64,000 bases of DNA, taken from the NCBI GenBank assembly GCA_016215445.1, contig JACRJL010000003.1, positions 90,924-154,923 of the forward strand, read 5' to 3'. The position numbers and the translations under genes are program-made. The DNA comes from Candidatus Roizmanbacteria bacterium. GTDB taxonomy: Bacteria; Patescibacteriota; Microgenomatia; UBA1406; GWC2-37-13. Under the pieces are notes generated by a model. The model saw nothing but the letters and a program-made list of their open reading frames with translations, made no database searches and was not told where the DNA came from. Of the stretch, positions 56,846 through 64,000 are shown piece after piece. Numbering within the stretch: the stretch's first letter is position 1; each line of letters opens with the position of its first letter.

Positions 56846-57352
56846 CTAACCCCAGGAATTTAATTTATTGAACAATTTTGTTTCAATTATTCTCCAACTC
56901 ATCGCCTCTTTACTTACCCAGAATAAAGAAGCTAAATCTTTCACATTTTTAGTTGTGGAAATAGCCGTCTTTAAAACAGACAAAGGCATTATTAGTTCCG
57001 CTGCAAATTGGTCAGCCTCAGCTTCTGCTGGATCTTTTGATCCTAAATTATTTTTACGACATGATGTAGTATGGCCTAACATAATGTGTGCGATTTCATG
57101 TGCAACTGTAAATCTGTTTCTCTTAACTGGATGACTTGCATTGTAACAAATATAATATTTGCCTTTATAACTTATTTGTAGGCCAGATATTTCATCCTCA
57201 AATTCCTTCCCCTCAATCGAAAGATCTGGAACATATTTTGCTACATTTCTAAGGAGTACGGGAGCTGATGTTATGTGCGAGTCTGATAACAACTGTCTTG
57301 CTAATTTTCTTGCTAAGTTTAAATTTGGCTTTGAATTTAAATCGTCGTCCAT
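56846..57352 (-). CDS. ImmA/IrrE-family metallopeptidase
   Basis: The 168-residue protein contains FTVAHEIAHIMLGH (HExxH zinc motif) and EAEADQFAAELIMP, the third-ligand helix of the ImmA/IrrE family. Such peptidases cleave a cognate XRE repressor to release its target genes, as with ImmA-ImmR. The XRE gene lies immediately upstream with a five-base gap, so the two form the classical pair. Confidence 0.9.
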   Translation of the reverse strand: MDDDLNSKPNLNLARKLARQLLSDSHITSAPVLLRNVAKYVPDLSIEGKEFEDEISGLQISYKGKYYICYNASHPVKRNRFTVAHEIAHIMLGHTTSCRKNNLGSKDPAEAEADQFAAELIMPLSVLKTAISTTKNVKDLASLFWVSKEAMSWRIIETKLFNKLNSWG

Positions 57353-57357
57353 TGTAA

Positions 57358-57714
57358 TTACTTTTCTTTATCTCCTGTGCTTTTAATATAACTAATATAT
57401 GATTCTATTTGCCCTATTGCTTTCGGATTTTTACTTAAATCTTTATCTGCTCTGAGAGCAATATTTATTGATGGTGCTTGCTCTTTTCCTTTTATTAAAA
57501 ATTCTAAAGGTGTCTTTAATATGTTGGCTATTTCAGTTAATACGTCAAGGGAAACAGCTCTTTCCCCACTTTCATATAGTGAAATAGCTGTTGCTGTTAA
57601 TGGTTTTGAAAGTTTTTCTCCAAGTTGGGCTTGAGTCAGTTTTACAGCCTCACGAGAGTCTCTAAGTCTTTTTCCAATAGCTTTATAGTCAATGGTAGGC
57701 TCTGATTGGTTCAT
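57358..57714 (-). CDS. XRE-family transcriptional regulator
   Basis: The product of about 118 residues has an HTH_3 domain: IGKRLRDSREAVKLTQAQLG, then TATAISLYESGERAVSLDVL, then EIANILKTPLEFLIKGKE. I chose ATG 57714 (MNQSEPT) because a TTGAAA-18-TATAAT promoter sits right before it and the TATAAT falls inside any longer frame. It is paired with the ImmA-like peptidase. It faces the 57834 gene across a perfect inverted repeat that is its likely operator. Confidence 0.88.
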   Translation of the reverse strand: MNQSEPTIDYKAIGKRLRDSREAVKLTQAQLGEKLSKPLTATAISLYESGERAVSLDVLTEIANILKTPLEFLIKGKEQAPSINIALRADKDLSKNPKAIGQIESYISYIKSTGDKEK

Positions 57715-57751
57715 ATGAGTATTATACATCATGTTAATATTATTTTTCAAG

Positions 57752-57796
57752 TTGACAATAATTTAACTATCTGATAAACTGTATTTTCAGATAGTT
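57752..57796 (+). promoter_or_regulatory. Promoter with operator-like inverted repeat
   Basis: TTGACA (57752-57757), 17 bases, TAAACT (57775-57780). The perfect 10-bp inverted repeat AACTATCTGA (57765-57774) and TCAGATAGTT (57787-57796) covers the -10 box. Its position between the XRE regulator and the 57834 gene suggests repression of one or both. Confidence 0.7.
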
Positions 57797-57833
57797 TATT
57801 ATAAGTTTGCCATCTGGAAGGAGGTGGTAAAAA

Positions 57834-58100
57834 ATGGTCTACTCAATCAGCTACGATCTTAACCGTCCTGGTCAAGACTATGACGATCTGTACCGCGCAA
57901 TCAAAGGGTTAGGTAATTGGTGTCATCCCTTAGACAGCACCTGGTTTGTTGTTTGCAATTTAACGGCTACTCAAATCCGCGATAGGCTTAAATCAGCATC
58001 GGATTATACTGATGGAATCTTAATCACAACTGCATCCGCACCAGCAGCATGGAACGGTTTGTCACAAGAGGTATCAGATTGGCTTAATAATAACCTCTAG
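57834..58100 (+). CDS. Small Cas2/VapD-like ferredoxin-fold protein
   Basis: The 88-residue protein starts MVYSISYDLNRPGQDYDDLY and continues AIKGLGNWCHPLDSTWFVVC and LTATQIRDRLKSA. This is the strand-helix-strand arrangement of Cas2- and VapD-like small proteins, often labelled SinR family in databases. The YDL start and LDSTWFV strand are typical. A strong Shine-Dalgarno (AAGGAGGTGG) is unusual here and hints at high expression when unrepressed. No CRISPR array or cas gene is near, so it is not a CRISPR adaptation protein. It may be an mRNA nuclease, by inference. Confidence 0.65.
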   Translation: MVYSISYDLNRPGQDYDDLYRAIKGLGNWCHPLDSTWFVVCNLTATQIRDRLKSASDYTDGILITTASAPAAWNGLSQEVSDWLNNNL

Positions 58101-58114
58101 TCTTGTCTTTATCG

Positions 58115-58153
58115 GGGGCGGAAAGGTTGGGTAAGCTTTTCTGCCCCTTACCC
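58115..58153 (+). other. Two mutually exclusive hairpins after the Cas2-like gene
   Basis: 58115-58126 pairs with 58136-58147 over 12 bp (two G-U pairs), with GGGTAAG in the loop side. Alternatively GGGTAAG (58129-58135) pairs perfectly with CTTACCC (58147-58153). There is no T-run after, so it is not a plain terminator. Confidence 0.5.
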
Positions 58154-58163
58154 TTCAATTAGT

Positions 58164-59255
58164 TTAAATTTTACCTTTACGACGATTATCGTCTTTACAT
58201 AGCATTTGACAATTCTCGGTTATAGTTTTTCCACCTTCAACCCAAGGTTTTATATGATCTGCTTCCATTTCTCCTATTTCGAAATGTTTTTTACATTTTA
58301 TACAAATACCTTTTTGTTTCTCATAAGCTTCTCTTTTTTGCTTATCAGTAAAAGCACGGATGTTTAAAAATCTCTCATCTCTAGTCAAAATATAAGGATA
58401 AATTCCAGATTTTTTTGTTACATCTTCATCCTGCATTAGCTCTATAATCTCTGTCTCTAGTTTATTAGGATCTAATTTTTTATCTTTGAGATGGTTATAT
58501 AATTCTCCCCACAACACACTATTCATTTCATGACGATAGTTGGTAAAAGTTTTTCGAACCCACTCTATAACATCTTGAAAATATTCCCATAACTTTTCAG
58601 CATTTTTATCATGTTGATGTTTCGCCATATAGTCTTCTATCCTCCCATCATTGATCCATGATAGTACAGTTTCTAAATACTCTTGTCTTATAGGTGATCC
58701 GTTTAATAATTGTCCACCATCACTAGCTAAGAGATAGGCTGCGCAGTTTGATTTACTAAATTTTAGTTTAGCGTCACTTAACCATGGTCCTGTGTAAACA
58801 GCATTTCGTATTTCTTGATCTGTTAATTTTTCACCAGCAATGTTAATGATTCTAAACCAGTTTAATCTCTCTTTGTCTGTCCCTTCACAGAAATAAATCA
58901 TTAACTCATAATTTAAAATTACATCCTGATCTTCTTTGGTCAAATTATGAAAATATAGATCGTTCAGTGAAAAATCACCGTTAACATATTGTCCAATACT
59001 AATAGTACGCTGTTGACCATCCAATACTTCATATCCACCATCTTCTCTTATCATCCAATACATCACATTCAGTGGGAAGTTATTTTTAATTGTTTCTATC
59101 ACAGCGTTACGTTGTTTTTCCTTATAAACAAATTCTCGTTGATATTTTGGTCGAATATTCAATTTACCTGAATAAGCTGTCACCCCTTCTTCAGCACTAT
59201 CTTTATAGTTTTTAATTACTTCACGAATTTTTATTTTTTGTAGACTAATTTTCAT
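58164..59255 (-). CDS. DUF262 (GmrSD-type) protein with C-terminal HNH nuclease
   Basis: The 363-residue protein has an N-terminal DUF262 domain with RPKYQREFVY and the nucleotide-binding EVLDGQQRTISI (DGQQR at 79-83). Its C-terminal HNH has CIKCKKHFEIGE, then EADHIKPWVEGG and ENCQMLCKDDNRRKG. The usual second zinc pair is changed to C..D. DUF262-HNH proteins act in GmrSD-like restriction of modified DNA and in related defence systems. It overlaps the methylase gene upstream by one base (TAATG), so the two are translated together as a probable restriction-modification unit. Confidence 0.82.
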   Translation of the reverse strand: MKISLQKIKIREVIKNYKDSAEEGVTAYSGKLNIRPKYQREFVYKEKQRNAVIETIKNNFPLNVMYWMIREDGGYEVLDGQQRTISIGQYVNGDFSLNDLYFHNLTKEDQDVILNYELMIYFCEGTDKERLNWFRIINIAGEKLTDQEIRNAVYTGPWLSDAKLKFSKSNCAAYLLASDGGQLLNGSPIRQEYLETVLSWINDGRIEDYMAKHQHDKNAEKLWEYFQDVIEWVRKTFTNYRHEMNSVLWGELYNHLKDKKLDPNKLETEIIELMQDEDVTKKSGIYPYILTRDERFLNIRAFTDKQKREAYEKQKGICIKCKKHFEIGEMEADHIKPWVEGGKTITENCQMLCKDDNRRKGKI

Positions 59256-60304
59256 TAAAGTTTTTTTATAATTATCCTCATATAAGGAATAATGGCTTTT
59301 CCATTGTTATTATAATAACCTAAAACTGGATGATCTTCTTTTATTGACCCTGTACCCCCAGTTTTATAGTAATTATCAACAAATTTTTTATTCAATCCTT
59401 TTGGCGTTAATTGTCTATAAAGATTACCTTGCCCTTGGCCAACAATTTTAAATTGTTCTGGATTATATTTGTCTATAAAAGTAACTGGTACACCCATAAA
59501 GCCATTGTAATCATAAGGAATATCACTATATCTATCAACATTAATTGCATTGTAATTATCATATGTTGGATATTCTTCTTTGGTATACCTTTTATAAAGG
59601 TCTAATTTTTCATGACGTTTAGTAGTATCAAGATTTGTAAACCACATAATACTTCCCATACTAAAATACTTAACACCGTTTTTAATTTTTATTCTTGATT
59701 CTGTTTGTATATCGTAGTCCTTAGGAACTTGGAACCATTTTGTACCGCCATTATCATATCCTAACCACAACTTATTTTCTTTAATCAGTTTAAAAATTTC
59801 TTTATATGTAATAGCATTCTGATTACCAAGAATTAAAAATTTCTTTTTATACTCTATAAGTTGTGATACATATTCACGAAACATAGAAAAAGGAGGATTT
59901 GTAACAACTATGTCGGCTTCTTTAAGTAACTTAATACATTCATTACTACGAAAGTCTCCGTCACTAATCATTTTAGTTAAAAATTCCTCAGAATCAGGTA
60001 TTCGATTTCCATTTTTATCGCCGGTATATTCTAGTTTATATGGTGGTTCTTGAGTAAATAAATTTGCTTCTTTATAATGAGTAGCAATTAACTTCTTGAG
60101 TCCTAAGTGCTCAAAATTCATACTAAAATATTTGACAAAGTTACTTTCTTTCGGATCATCACAATTACAAAATATTACTTTTTCTCGGAATTGTCCTTTA
60201 TAGTGTTTTAGTTCGTTTTCAATATCGGTTAACTGTGTATAAAACTCATCTTTTTTTGCGTGACTAGCTTTGTGTAAATTTTTATTAGATGAATTCTTTT
60301 TCAT
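59255..60304 (-). CDS. EcoRI-type adenine-N6 DNA methyltransferase
   Basis: The 349-residue protein matches the EcoRI methylase family: KDEFYTQLTDIENELKHY, then VIFCNCDDPKESNFVKYF, DIVVTNPPFSMFREYV (catalytic NPPF, about 135-138), FLILGNQNAITYKEIF and GFMGVPVTFIDKYNPEQF. It should methylate adenine, but the target is not known to be GAATTC. It lies between a truncated frame upstream (four-base ATGA overlap) and the DUF262-HNH gene downstream, an operon of three of which the first is damaged. Confidence 0.85.
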   Translation of the reverse strand: MKKNSSNKNLHKASHAKKDEFYTQLTDIENELKHYKGQFREKVIFCNCDDPKESNFVKYFSMNFEHLGLKKLIATHYKEANLFTQEPPYKLEYTGDKNGNRIPDSEEFLTKMISDGDFRSNECIKLLKEADIVVTNPPFSMFREYVSQLIEYKKKFLILGNQNAITYKEIFKLIKENKLWLGYDNGGTKWFQVPKDYDIQTESRIKIKNGVKYFSMGSIMWFTNLDTTKRHEKLDLYKRYTKEEYPTYDNYNAINVDRYSDIPYDYNGFMGVPVTFIDKYNPEQFKIVGQGQGNLYRQLTPKGLNKKFVDNYYKTGGTGSIKEDHPVLGYYNNNGKAIIPYMRIIIKKL

Positions 60305-60519
60305 AAGTTATTTTTATTATACTCCTTTGTAAGAATTTTGTTAAAATAAGCCTCATAATATGCTAATTCAACTTTTTGCGATATTTCAAGTATCGCAGAT
60401 TCCCATCCCGGCTCTTCCTCGATTATTATTTGAGTTTCAAGAGCCTTTTGATAAGGACTTAGCAATGAAAGATTGACAATATGGGAGAGAGGAAAAATTG
60501 GATTATAAATAATTAAGTA
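60301..60519 (-). pseudogene. 5'-truncated remnant of the first gene of the methylase operon
   Basis: A reading frame of 72 codons without a good start (no ATG; a TTG occurs inside) ends in TGA overlapping the methylase ATG (ATGA). It encodes LSLLSPYQKALETQIIIEEE, then PGWESAILEISQKVELAYYE. The translational-coupling overlap is typical of a real gene end, but the 5' part is missing, and the GIY-YIG gene now ends inside it in another frame. I read it as the C-terminus of a lost partner protein. A short intact gene starting at TTG is the alternative. Confidence 0.45.
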
Positions 60520-60773
60520 TTATTTAAGGATTCTCTAATCATTTGTCTTAAACTACTTTTTCCTTTCTCTGTTTTGAAATATTTTTCACGTCGCATGGCG
60601 TCAACTTTGGAAAGATGAGCCTCATAATAAATTAGTTTTAATGGACGACGAGGGTTTGTCGAAGTGTTTTTACCAGAAGAGTGTTCTTTTATTCTTTCTT
60701 TTAGGTTAGAAGAATAACCAATATAAAACTGGTTATCTTTGAGACTTAACAAAACGTAAGTGTAGAAAAACAT
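60513..60773 (-). CDS. GIY-YIG nuclease-family protein (UPF0213-like)
   Basis: The 86-residue protein is a minimal GIY-YIG domain: YTYVLLSLKDNQFYIGYSSN, LKERIKEHSSGKN, LIYYEAHLSKVDAMRREKY and FKTEKGKSSLRQMI. The tyrosines, the Arg in LKERIKEH and the Glu in RREKYFK are kept. Such small proteins (YhbQ/UPF0213) are common and may process DNA or RNA ends. Its 3' end runs into the remnant of the methylase operon by seven bases. Confidence 0.87.
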   Translation of the reverse strand: MFFYTYVLLSLKDNQFYIGYSSNLKERIKEHSSGKNTSTNPRRPLKLIYYEAHLSKVDAMRREKYFKTEKGKSSLRQMIRESLNNT

Positions 60774-60798
60774 ATCACGCAGGGTTAAATTAATAGTG

Positions 60799-60846
60799 CC
60801 CTAAACCACGTTGGGTTTAGGGCCATGAACCCTACGTGGTTCATGG
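60799..60846 (-). terminator. Double hairpin after tRNA-Asn
   Basis: Two adjacent perfect 9-bp hairpins, CCATGAACC/GGTTCATGG (60823-60846) and CCCTAAACC/GGTTTAGGG (60799-60822), follow the tRNA on the minus strand; the first includes the tRNA's CCA. There is no long T-run. They may end transcription or guide 3' processing. Confidence 0.5.
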
Positions 60847-60919
60847 CTCCCCCGACTGGACTCGAACCAGTAACCTTGTCGTTAACAGCGACCTGCTCTA
60901 CCGATTGAGCTACAGGGGA
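60844..60919 (-). tRNA. tRNA-Asn (GTT)
   Basis: On the minus strand the acceptor stem TCCCCTG pairs with CGGGGGA. The D arm is GCTCAATCGGTAGAGC, the anticodon loop CTGTTAA gives anticodon GTT, and the T arm is ACTGG-TTCGAGT-CCAGT. CCA is encoded (60844-60846). All arms pair well, so it should be functional. Confidence 0.95.
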
Positions 60920-60995
60920 TGTAAATGTGCACATATATTTTACCAAAAAAACGCCTGTATTTTCAGGTAGATATTAGTCATAGGAAAAGAATTCA

Positions 60996-61397
60996 TTATT
61001 TCTTAAACGCTTTTGGTATTTTCCCTCCTTTTGTCTGGACCAGATGGAAGTTATTCCCATCGATGTCGACAAATGAACTGACAAAACCATAACCTTCGAT
61101 ATGTTGAATGTCTCCGACCATCTTCACTTTTTTGTTTCGTAATCTTTTTGTTTCGGTCTCGATATCTCTTACTTCAAAATTCACTAGGAAGCGTTCAGAA
61201 TCCTCACTTTTTCCTTTTATTTTTGGATTATCGATAATATAAAAACTGCTGTTTTTCATTTCAAATTGATAAAGATCTATATTTGTTCCCATAACGGCTT
61301 CAAATGTCAGTTTTAAATCAACCGTATCCCGATAAAAATAAGCCAGTTTTTTAGCATCTTTGGAAAATAACATGACGCTTTCAATACTAGTCTTCAT
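60996..61397 (-). CDS. VOC (glyoxalase/bleomycin-resistance) family protein
   Basis: The 133-residue protein has two beta-alpha-beta-beta-beta modules: VMLFSKDAKKLAYFYRDTVD, then NFEVRDIETETKRLRN, EGYGFVSSFVDIDGNNFHLVQ at the end. The Glu and His of metal-binding members are partly kept. The substrate is unknown. It has a strong Shine-Dalgarno (AAAGGAGGTG) in front of the ATG, which is rare in this window. Confidence 0.85.
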   Translation of the reverse strand: MKTSIESVMLFSKDAKKLAYFYRDTVDLKLTFEAVMGTNIDLYQFEMKNSSFYIIDNPKIKGKSEDSERFLVNFEVRDIETETKRLRNKKVKMVGDIQHIEGYGFVSSFVDIDGNNFHLVQTKGGKIPKAFKK

Positions 61398-61494
61398 ATT
61401 TTTTCACCTCCTTTCTTGTATTTGATTTTATTATACATTTTACTGATATAATTTTAGTATAAGTTAATTTTCTTACAATTGAGATCGGTTTTAA

Positions 61495-62046
61495 ATGATA
61501 TTATCTAAACTTATGGATAAAACTATTCTTTCAGATGAAGACAAGATGAGCGAGGAATCTTTCCGCCTCCTTTTTGAAAATATGCTGGACGGTTTTGCCT
61601 ATTGCAAGATGATTTATGATGACCAGGGTAATCCAGAAGACTTTATCTACCTTGACGTTAACAAAGCTTTTGAAAAACTGACAGGGCTAAAAGACGTCGT
61701 CGGTAAAGCTGTAACGATTGTCGTACCCGAAATTAAGAAAACCAATCCAGAACTATTAACTATCTATGGTCGAGTGGCGCAAAGCGGCAAACCCGAACAT
61801 TTTGAGACGTATGTTGATCCGTTGAAAATACATTTTTCAGTTTCTGTATACAGTCCCAAAAAAGGTTTTTTTGTGGCTGTTTTTGACAATATCAACGAAC
61901 AGAAGTTTGCAGAAAAGAAACTTAAGGACAAAATAACCGAATTGGAAAAATTCAATAGCGTGACGGTTGACAGGGAGTTGAAGATGATTGAATTAAAGAA
62001 TAAAATAAAAGAACTTGAAACCAAACTTCAAGAAAAAACTATTTAA
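61495..62046 (+). CDS. Stand-alone PAS protein with kinase-linker coiled coil
   Basis: The 183-residue protein has a PAS domain (FRLLFENMLDGFAYCKMIYD, then DFIYLDVNKAFEKLTGL, and GFFVAVFDNINEQKFAE). A coiled coil ends with NSVTVDRELKMIELKNKI, the linker motif that normally precedes HisKA. The kinase part is absent, as in the gene at 52335. It converges with AlkD, overlapping by eight bases. Confidence 0.7.
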   Translation: MILSKLMDKTILSDEDKMSEESFRLLFENMLDGFAYCKMIYDDQGNPEDFIYLDVNKAFEKLTGLKDVVGKAVTIVVPEIKKTNPELLTIYGRVAQSGKPEHFETYVDPLKIHFSVSVYSPKKGFFVAVFDNINEQKFAEKKLKDKITELEKFNSVTVDRELKMIELKNKIKELETKLQEKTI

Positions 62047-62746
62047 CCATCGCTTTTGCCTTTAACTCTTTCGGCATCTTTTCAATAGCATAGCGCAAGG
62101 CTGTCCGCGGCATCTTCTTTTTATTTTTCATCACGTAGTCGAATACCTGATTTTGATGAGATTGACTGGCGGCCTTAAGCATCCAGCCGTAACCTTTTTG
62201 CACCAAGTCTTCATTGTCCTGTAAGAGGGTATCGCTGATTTGAAAAATTTCCTTTAGAAATCTCCCGTGTCTGGCGGGGAGGATCAGAGTCACCGCCGAG
62301 GCCCGGCGCATCCAAAGATTTTTCGACTTCGCCCAATTTTTCAATCGATTTATATGTCCGGGAAATCTTTCAATGAGGGCGGCGACAGCATGGTTACAAA
62401 GCGTATCGCACTCGGCCCAGTTGTCAATATATCTGTCAATCCAATTTTCAAAAACATCTATATCATTCGATTCAAATTGTTTATTAATCCAGTAGGCCCA
62501 ATTGGCTGCAATCATGGCTTCTTCCATATAGCCTGATTTTAAAAAGTCTTCGCAGAGGTGGAAGATTTCCTTTTTATCTAGATTTTTTATTTTCGGAAAA
62601 TATTCTTTGGCGATTTTTTCAGTTTTTGGCATAGTCAGACCGTAGAATTTCACTTCTTCCTTGAAATATCTCGTCTGACCTTCTTTGACCTTTTCATCAG
62701 CCTGGTTTTTTAGTATTTGACGAATACGAGATACAATACTATTCAT
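62039..62746 (-). CDS. AlkD-type DNA alkylation repair protein
   Basis: The 235-residue protein is built of HEAT-like helices: FYGLTMPKTEKIAKEYFPKI, FLKSGYMEEAMIAANWAYWI, WAECDTLCNHAVAALIERFP and LWMRRASAVTLILPA. These match the AlkC/AlkD DNA glycosylase family (PF08713), which removes N3- and N7-alkylpurines without base flipping. The WAECD motif carries the catalytic Asp and KNLWMRRASAV the DNA-contacting Arg. Confidence 0.92.
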   Translation of the reverse strand: MNSIVSRIRQILKNQADEKVKEGQTRYFKEEVKFYGLTMPKTEKIAKEYFPKIKNLDKKEIFHLCEDFLKSGYMEEAMIAANWAYWINKQFESNDIDVFENWIDRYIDNWAECDTLCNHAVAALIERFPGHINRLKNWAKSKNLWMRRASAVTLILPARHGRFLKEIFQISDTLLQDNEDLVQKGYGWMLKAASQSHQNQVFDYVMKNKKKMPRTALRYAIEKMPKELKAKAMVK

Positions 62747-62804
62747 TTAAATATTTTACACCTTAAGATTAGACTGTATAAACAATTAAGCGTATAATTC
62801 CAAT

Positions 62805-63665
62805 ATGGGAATTTTGATGGGACTGGCGACGATGGCAGGTTGGGGAATAGCAATATTCTTTGAAGCCGTTGCCAACAGAAAAACGACAAATTTTATCGTC
62901 CTTTTCTGGATGGAGCTTTTTGGTTTGCTTCTCGGTTCGTTTTATCTTTTCTATAACTTTTCTACTTTTGATTTCTCTCTTATATATAAAAATATTATTC
63001 AAATTACTATTATTGCTTTGTTGCAGATGTTTGCCTATCTATCTTTTTATAAAGGATTAAAGATCGGTCAGGTATCACTTGTTAGTTCCATTGCTGCCTC
63101 CTGGGGACTTTTAACAGCACTATTAGGAATAATATTCTTAAAAGAGGTTTTAAAAATTAACCAAACATTGGCAATTATTTTTATTATTTCCGGGATTATT
63201 TTATCTTCTATAAATATTGAAGACTTAATTACTAACAAAAAAATAAAGCTTTTAATCGGAGTTAGAGAAGGATTGATGGCGATGTTTGGTTGGGGAACAT
63301 CTTTATTTTTATTGGCGTCTTTAACAAAAACAATGGGATGGTTTTTACCGGCAATCAGTTTCCGTTTTTTTCTTTTAATATTTCTGTTTGTTTATATGCT
63401 TTTTGCAAAAAAAGAGTTTGTTCAAAAGAAATCTAAATTTCCGTTATGGTTGCTTATACTGATAGGAGTTTTTGACATGGGAGCTTTTTTTACTTTTTCT
63501 TTGGGAACTTCCGGATCTTTAGCATCGATCGTGGCTCCGATCGGTAGCGCCTATGCTTTAGTAACCATCATCTTGGCGAAAATATTTTTTAAAGAAAAAA
63601 TCAAACCTAACCAATACTTTGGTATTGCCGGCATTCTCACCGGGCTAATCTTAATTTCTTTATGA
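62805..63665 (+). CDS. EamA/DMT-family transporter
   Basis: The 286-residue protein has ten membrane helices as two EamA repeats. The first ends SLVSSIAASWGLLTALLGII with FLKEVLKINQTLAIIFIISG, and the second ends GSLASIVAPIGSAYALVTII with FFKEKIKPNQYFGIAGILTG. These transporters export or import metabolites; the substrate is unknown. Its stop codon overlaps the next gene by ATGA. Confidence 0.9.
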   Translation: MGILMGLATMAGWGIAIFFEAVANRKTTNFIVLFWMELFGLLLGSFYLFYNFSTFDFSLIYKNIIQITIIALLQMFAYLSFYKGLKIGQVSLVSSIAASWGLLTALLGIIFLKEVLKINQTLAIIFIISGIILSSINIEDLITNKKIKLLIGVREGLMAMFGWGTSLFLLASLTKTMGWFLPAISFRFFLLIFLFVYMLFAKKEFVQKKSKFPLWLLILIGVFDMGAFFTFSLGTSGSLASIVAPIGSAYALVTIILAKIFFKEKIKPNQYFGIAGILTGLILISL

Positions 63666-64000
63666 CGAGTGAAAATTATTATAAAAGATTTAAAGTGGTA
63701 ATTGGTACGCCTTTATGGAGATTATATTTACGTTGGGTTTATCAAAAAGGCATTGATGATTTAGAAAAACTTAATTTACAACCTAATTTTTCTAAGAAAG
63801 ATTTCACCTGTCTTCTTTGCGGAGTCGGTAATGAGACGACTGCTGATGAATTTATTAAATTTATTCTCAAAAAAAACAACAATCCAAGAATAATTATTAT
63901 TGATATTGGAAAATATCAAATTGAAGCTGTTAAGAAACTTGTTAATGATAAATATAAAACTTTGCGAATAACTATTAAACAAATTGACGTTTTAAAATTA
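63662..64000 (+). CDS. Possible class I methyltransferase-like protein, N-terminal part
   Basis: 113 codons are present before the right edge. After a basic N-terminus (YYKRFKVVIGTPLWRLYLRW) comes FTCLLCGVGNETTADEFIKF then RIIIIDIGKYQIEAVKKL, a strand-helix-strand reading like the SAM-binding start of a class I methyltransferase. The evidence is thin because the motif regions are incomplete. It overlaps the EamA gene by four bases and is probably cotranscribed. Confidence 0.5.
   Translation, partial: MTSENYYKRFKVVIGTPLWRLYLRWVYQKGIDDLEKLNLQPNFSKKDFTCLLCGVGNETTADEFIKFILKKNNNPRIIIIDIGKYQIEAVKKLVNDKYKTLRITIKQIDVLKL

Noticed and set aside
57834..58100. Cas2 of a CRISPR-Cas adaptation module
   Set aside because: No repeat-spacer array, cas1 or other cas gene is in the window. 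The protein is better read as a free Cas2/VapD-like family member under XRE control.
1..64000. Alternative genetic code with TGA read as glycine
   Set aside because: Several genes end in TGA at positions fitting overlaps with the next start codon (EamA, recX/recA, GT2), so TGA acts as a stop.

Overview
The window looks like a chromosomal segment of a Candidatus Patescibacteria (CPR) genome, most likely from the Microgenomates side. This is an inference from gene content, not from a marker phylogeny. The supporting signs are low GC, very tight packing with 1-4 base overlaps, and short versions of universal proteins. Others are a B12-dependent class II ribonucleotide reductase as the only reductase seen, a single SIS-type phosphoglucose/phosphomannose isomerase, EndoQ, RNase Y, recA-recX, tandem VirB2-like pilins, and many small membrane proteins of unknown function. 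TGA is used as a stop codon (for example at 63663-63665), so this is not a code-25 Gracilibacteria-type genome. Many start codons lie only 6-12 bases after a good -10 box, so many messages are probably leaderless. Only a few genes (HU, the VOC protein, the small gene at 57834) have a strong Shine-Dalgarno sequence.

Layout: 0-16.5 kb is mostly housekeeping. It holds smpB, mscL, envelope glycosyl transfer, a three-gene serine-related operon (class V aminotransferase, SerA, ParB-fold protein), endonuclease Q, an O-antigen ligase-like protein, HU, thiL, rny, an MFS transporter, recX, recA and a UbiA-type prenyltransferase. From 16.5 to 27.8 kb lie the sugar isomerase, a cobalamin riboswitch in front of an unknown zinc-ribbon protein, hydrolases, comFC, and a run nrdR - nrdJ - cobalamin adenosyltransferase - transcobalamin-like DUF4430 protein - small S-component-like membrane protein. 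The last run plus the riboswitch gene suggests a compact B12 acquisition-and-use module.

27.8-41.2 kb is accessory. It contains a gluzincin-like protein, two diverged purine nucleoside phosphorylase homologues, a pyrimidine nucleoside phosphorylase, several unknown genes (two of them tandem paralogues), an AT-rich island with a MjaI-like restriction-modification pair and a PD-(D/E)XK protein, and a C39-like peptidase. Many of these genes carry their own 17-base-spaced promoter directly at the start codon. 41.2-49 kb returns to core functions: comM, two pilin-like proteins, a family 2 glycosyltransferase, tRNA-Met, ftsB-like, yqeY-like, an exonuclease and a histidine kinase.

49-64 kb is again accessory: small secreted and membrane proteins, kinase-less PAS proteins, a thioredoxin-like protein, an XRE/ImmA pair facing a Cas2-like small protein across a perfect operator-like inverted repeat, and an EcoRI-type methylase with a DUF262-HNH nuclease, a decayed upstream partner and a GIY-YIG gene. 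It ends with tRNA-Asn, AlkD, an EamA transporter and a partial gene at the right edge. No rRNA genes, CRISPR arrays or recognisable insertion sequences were seen, and no gene-free stretch exceeds 300 bases.
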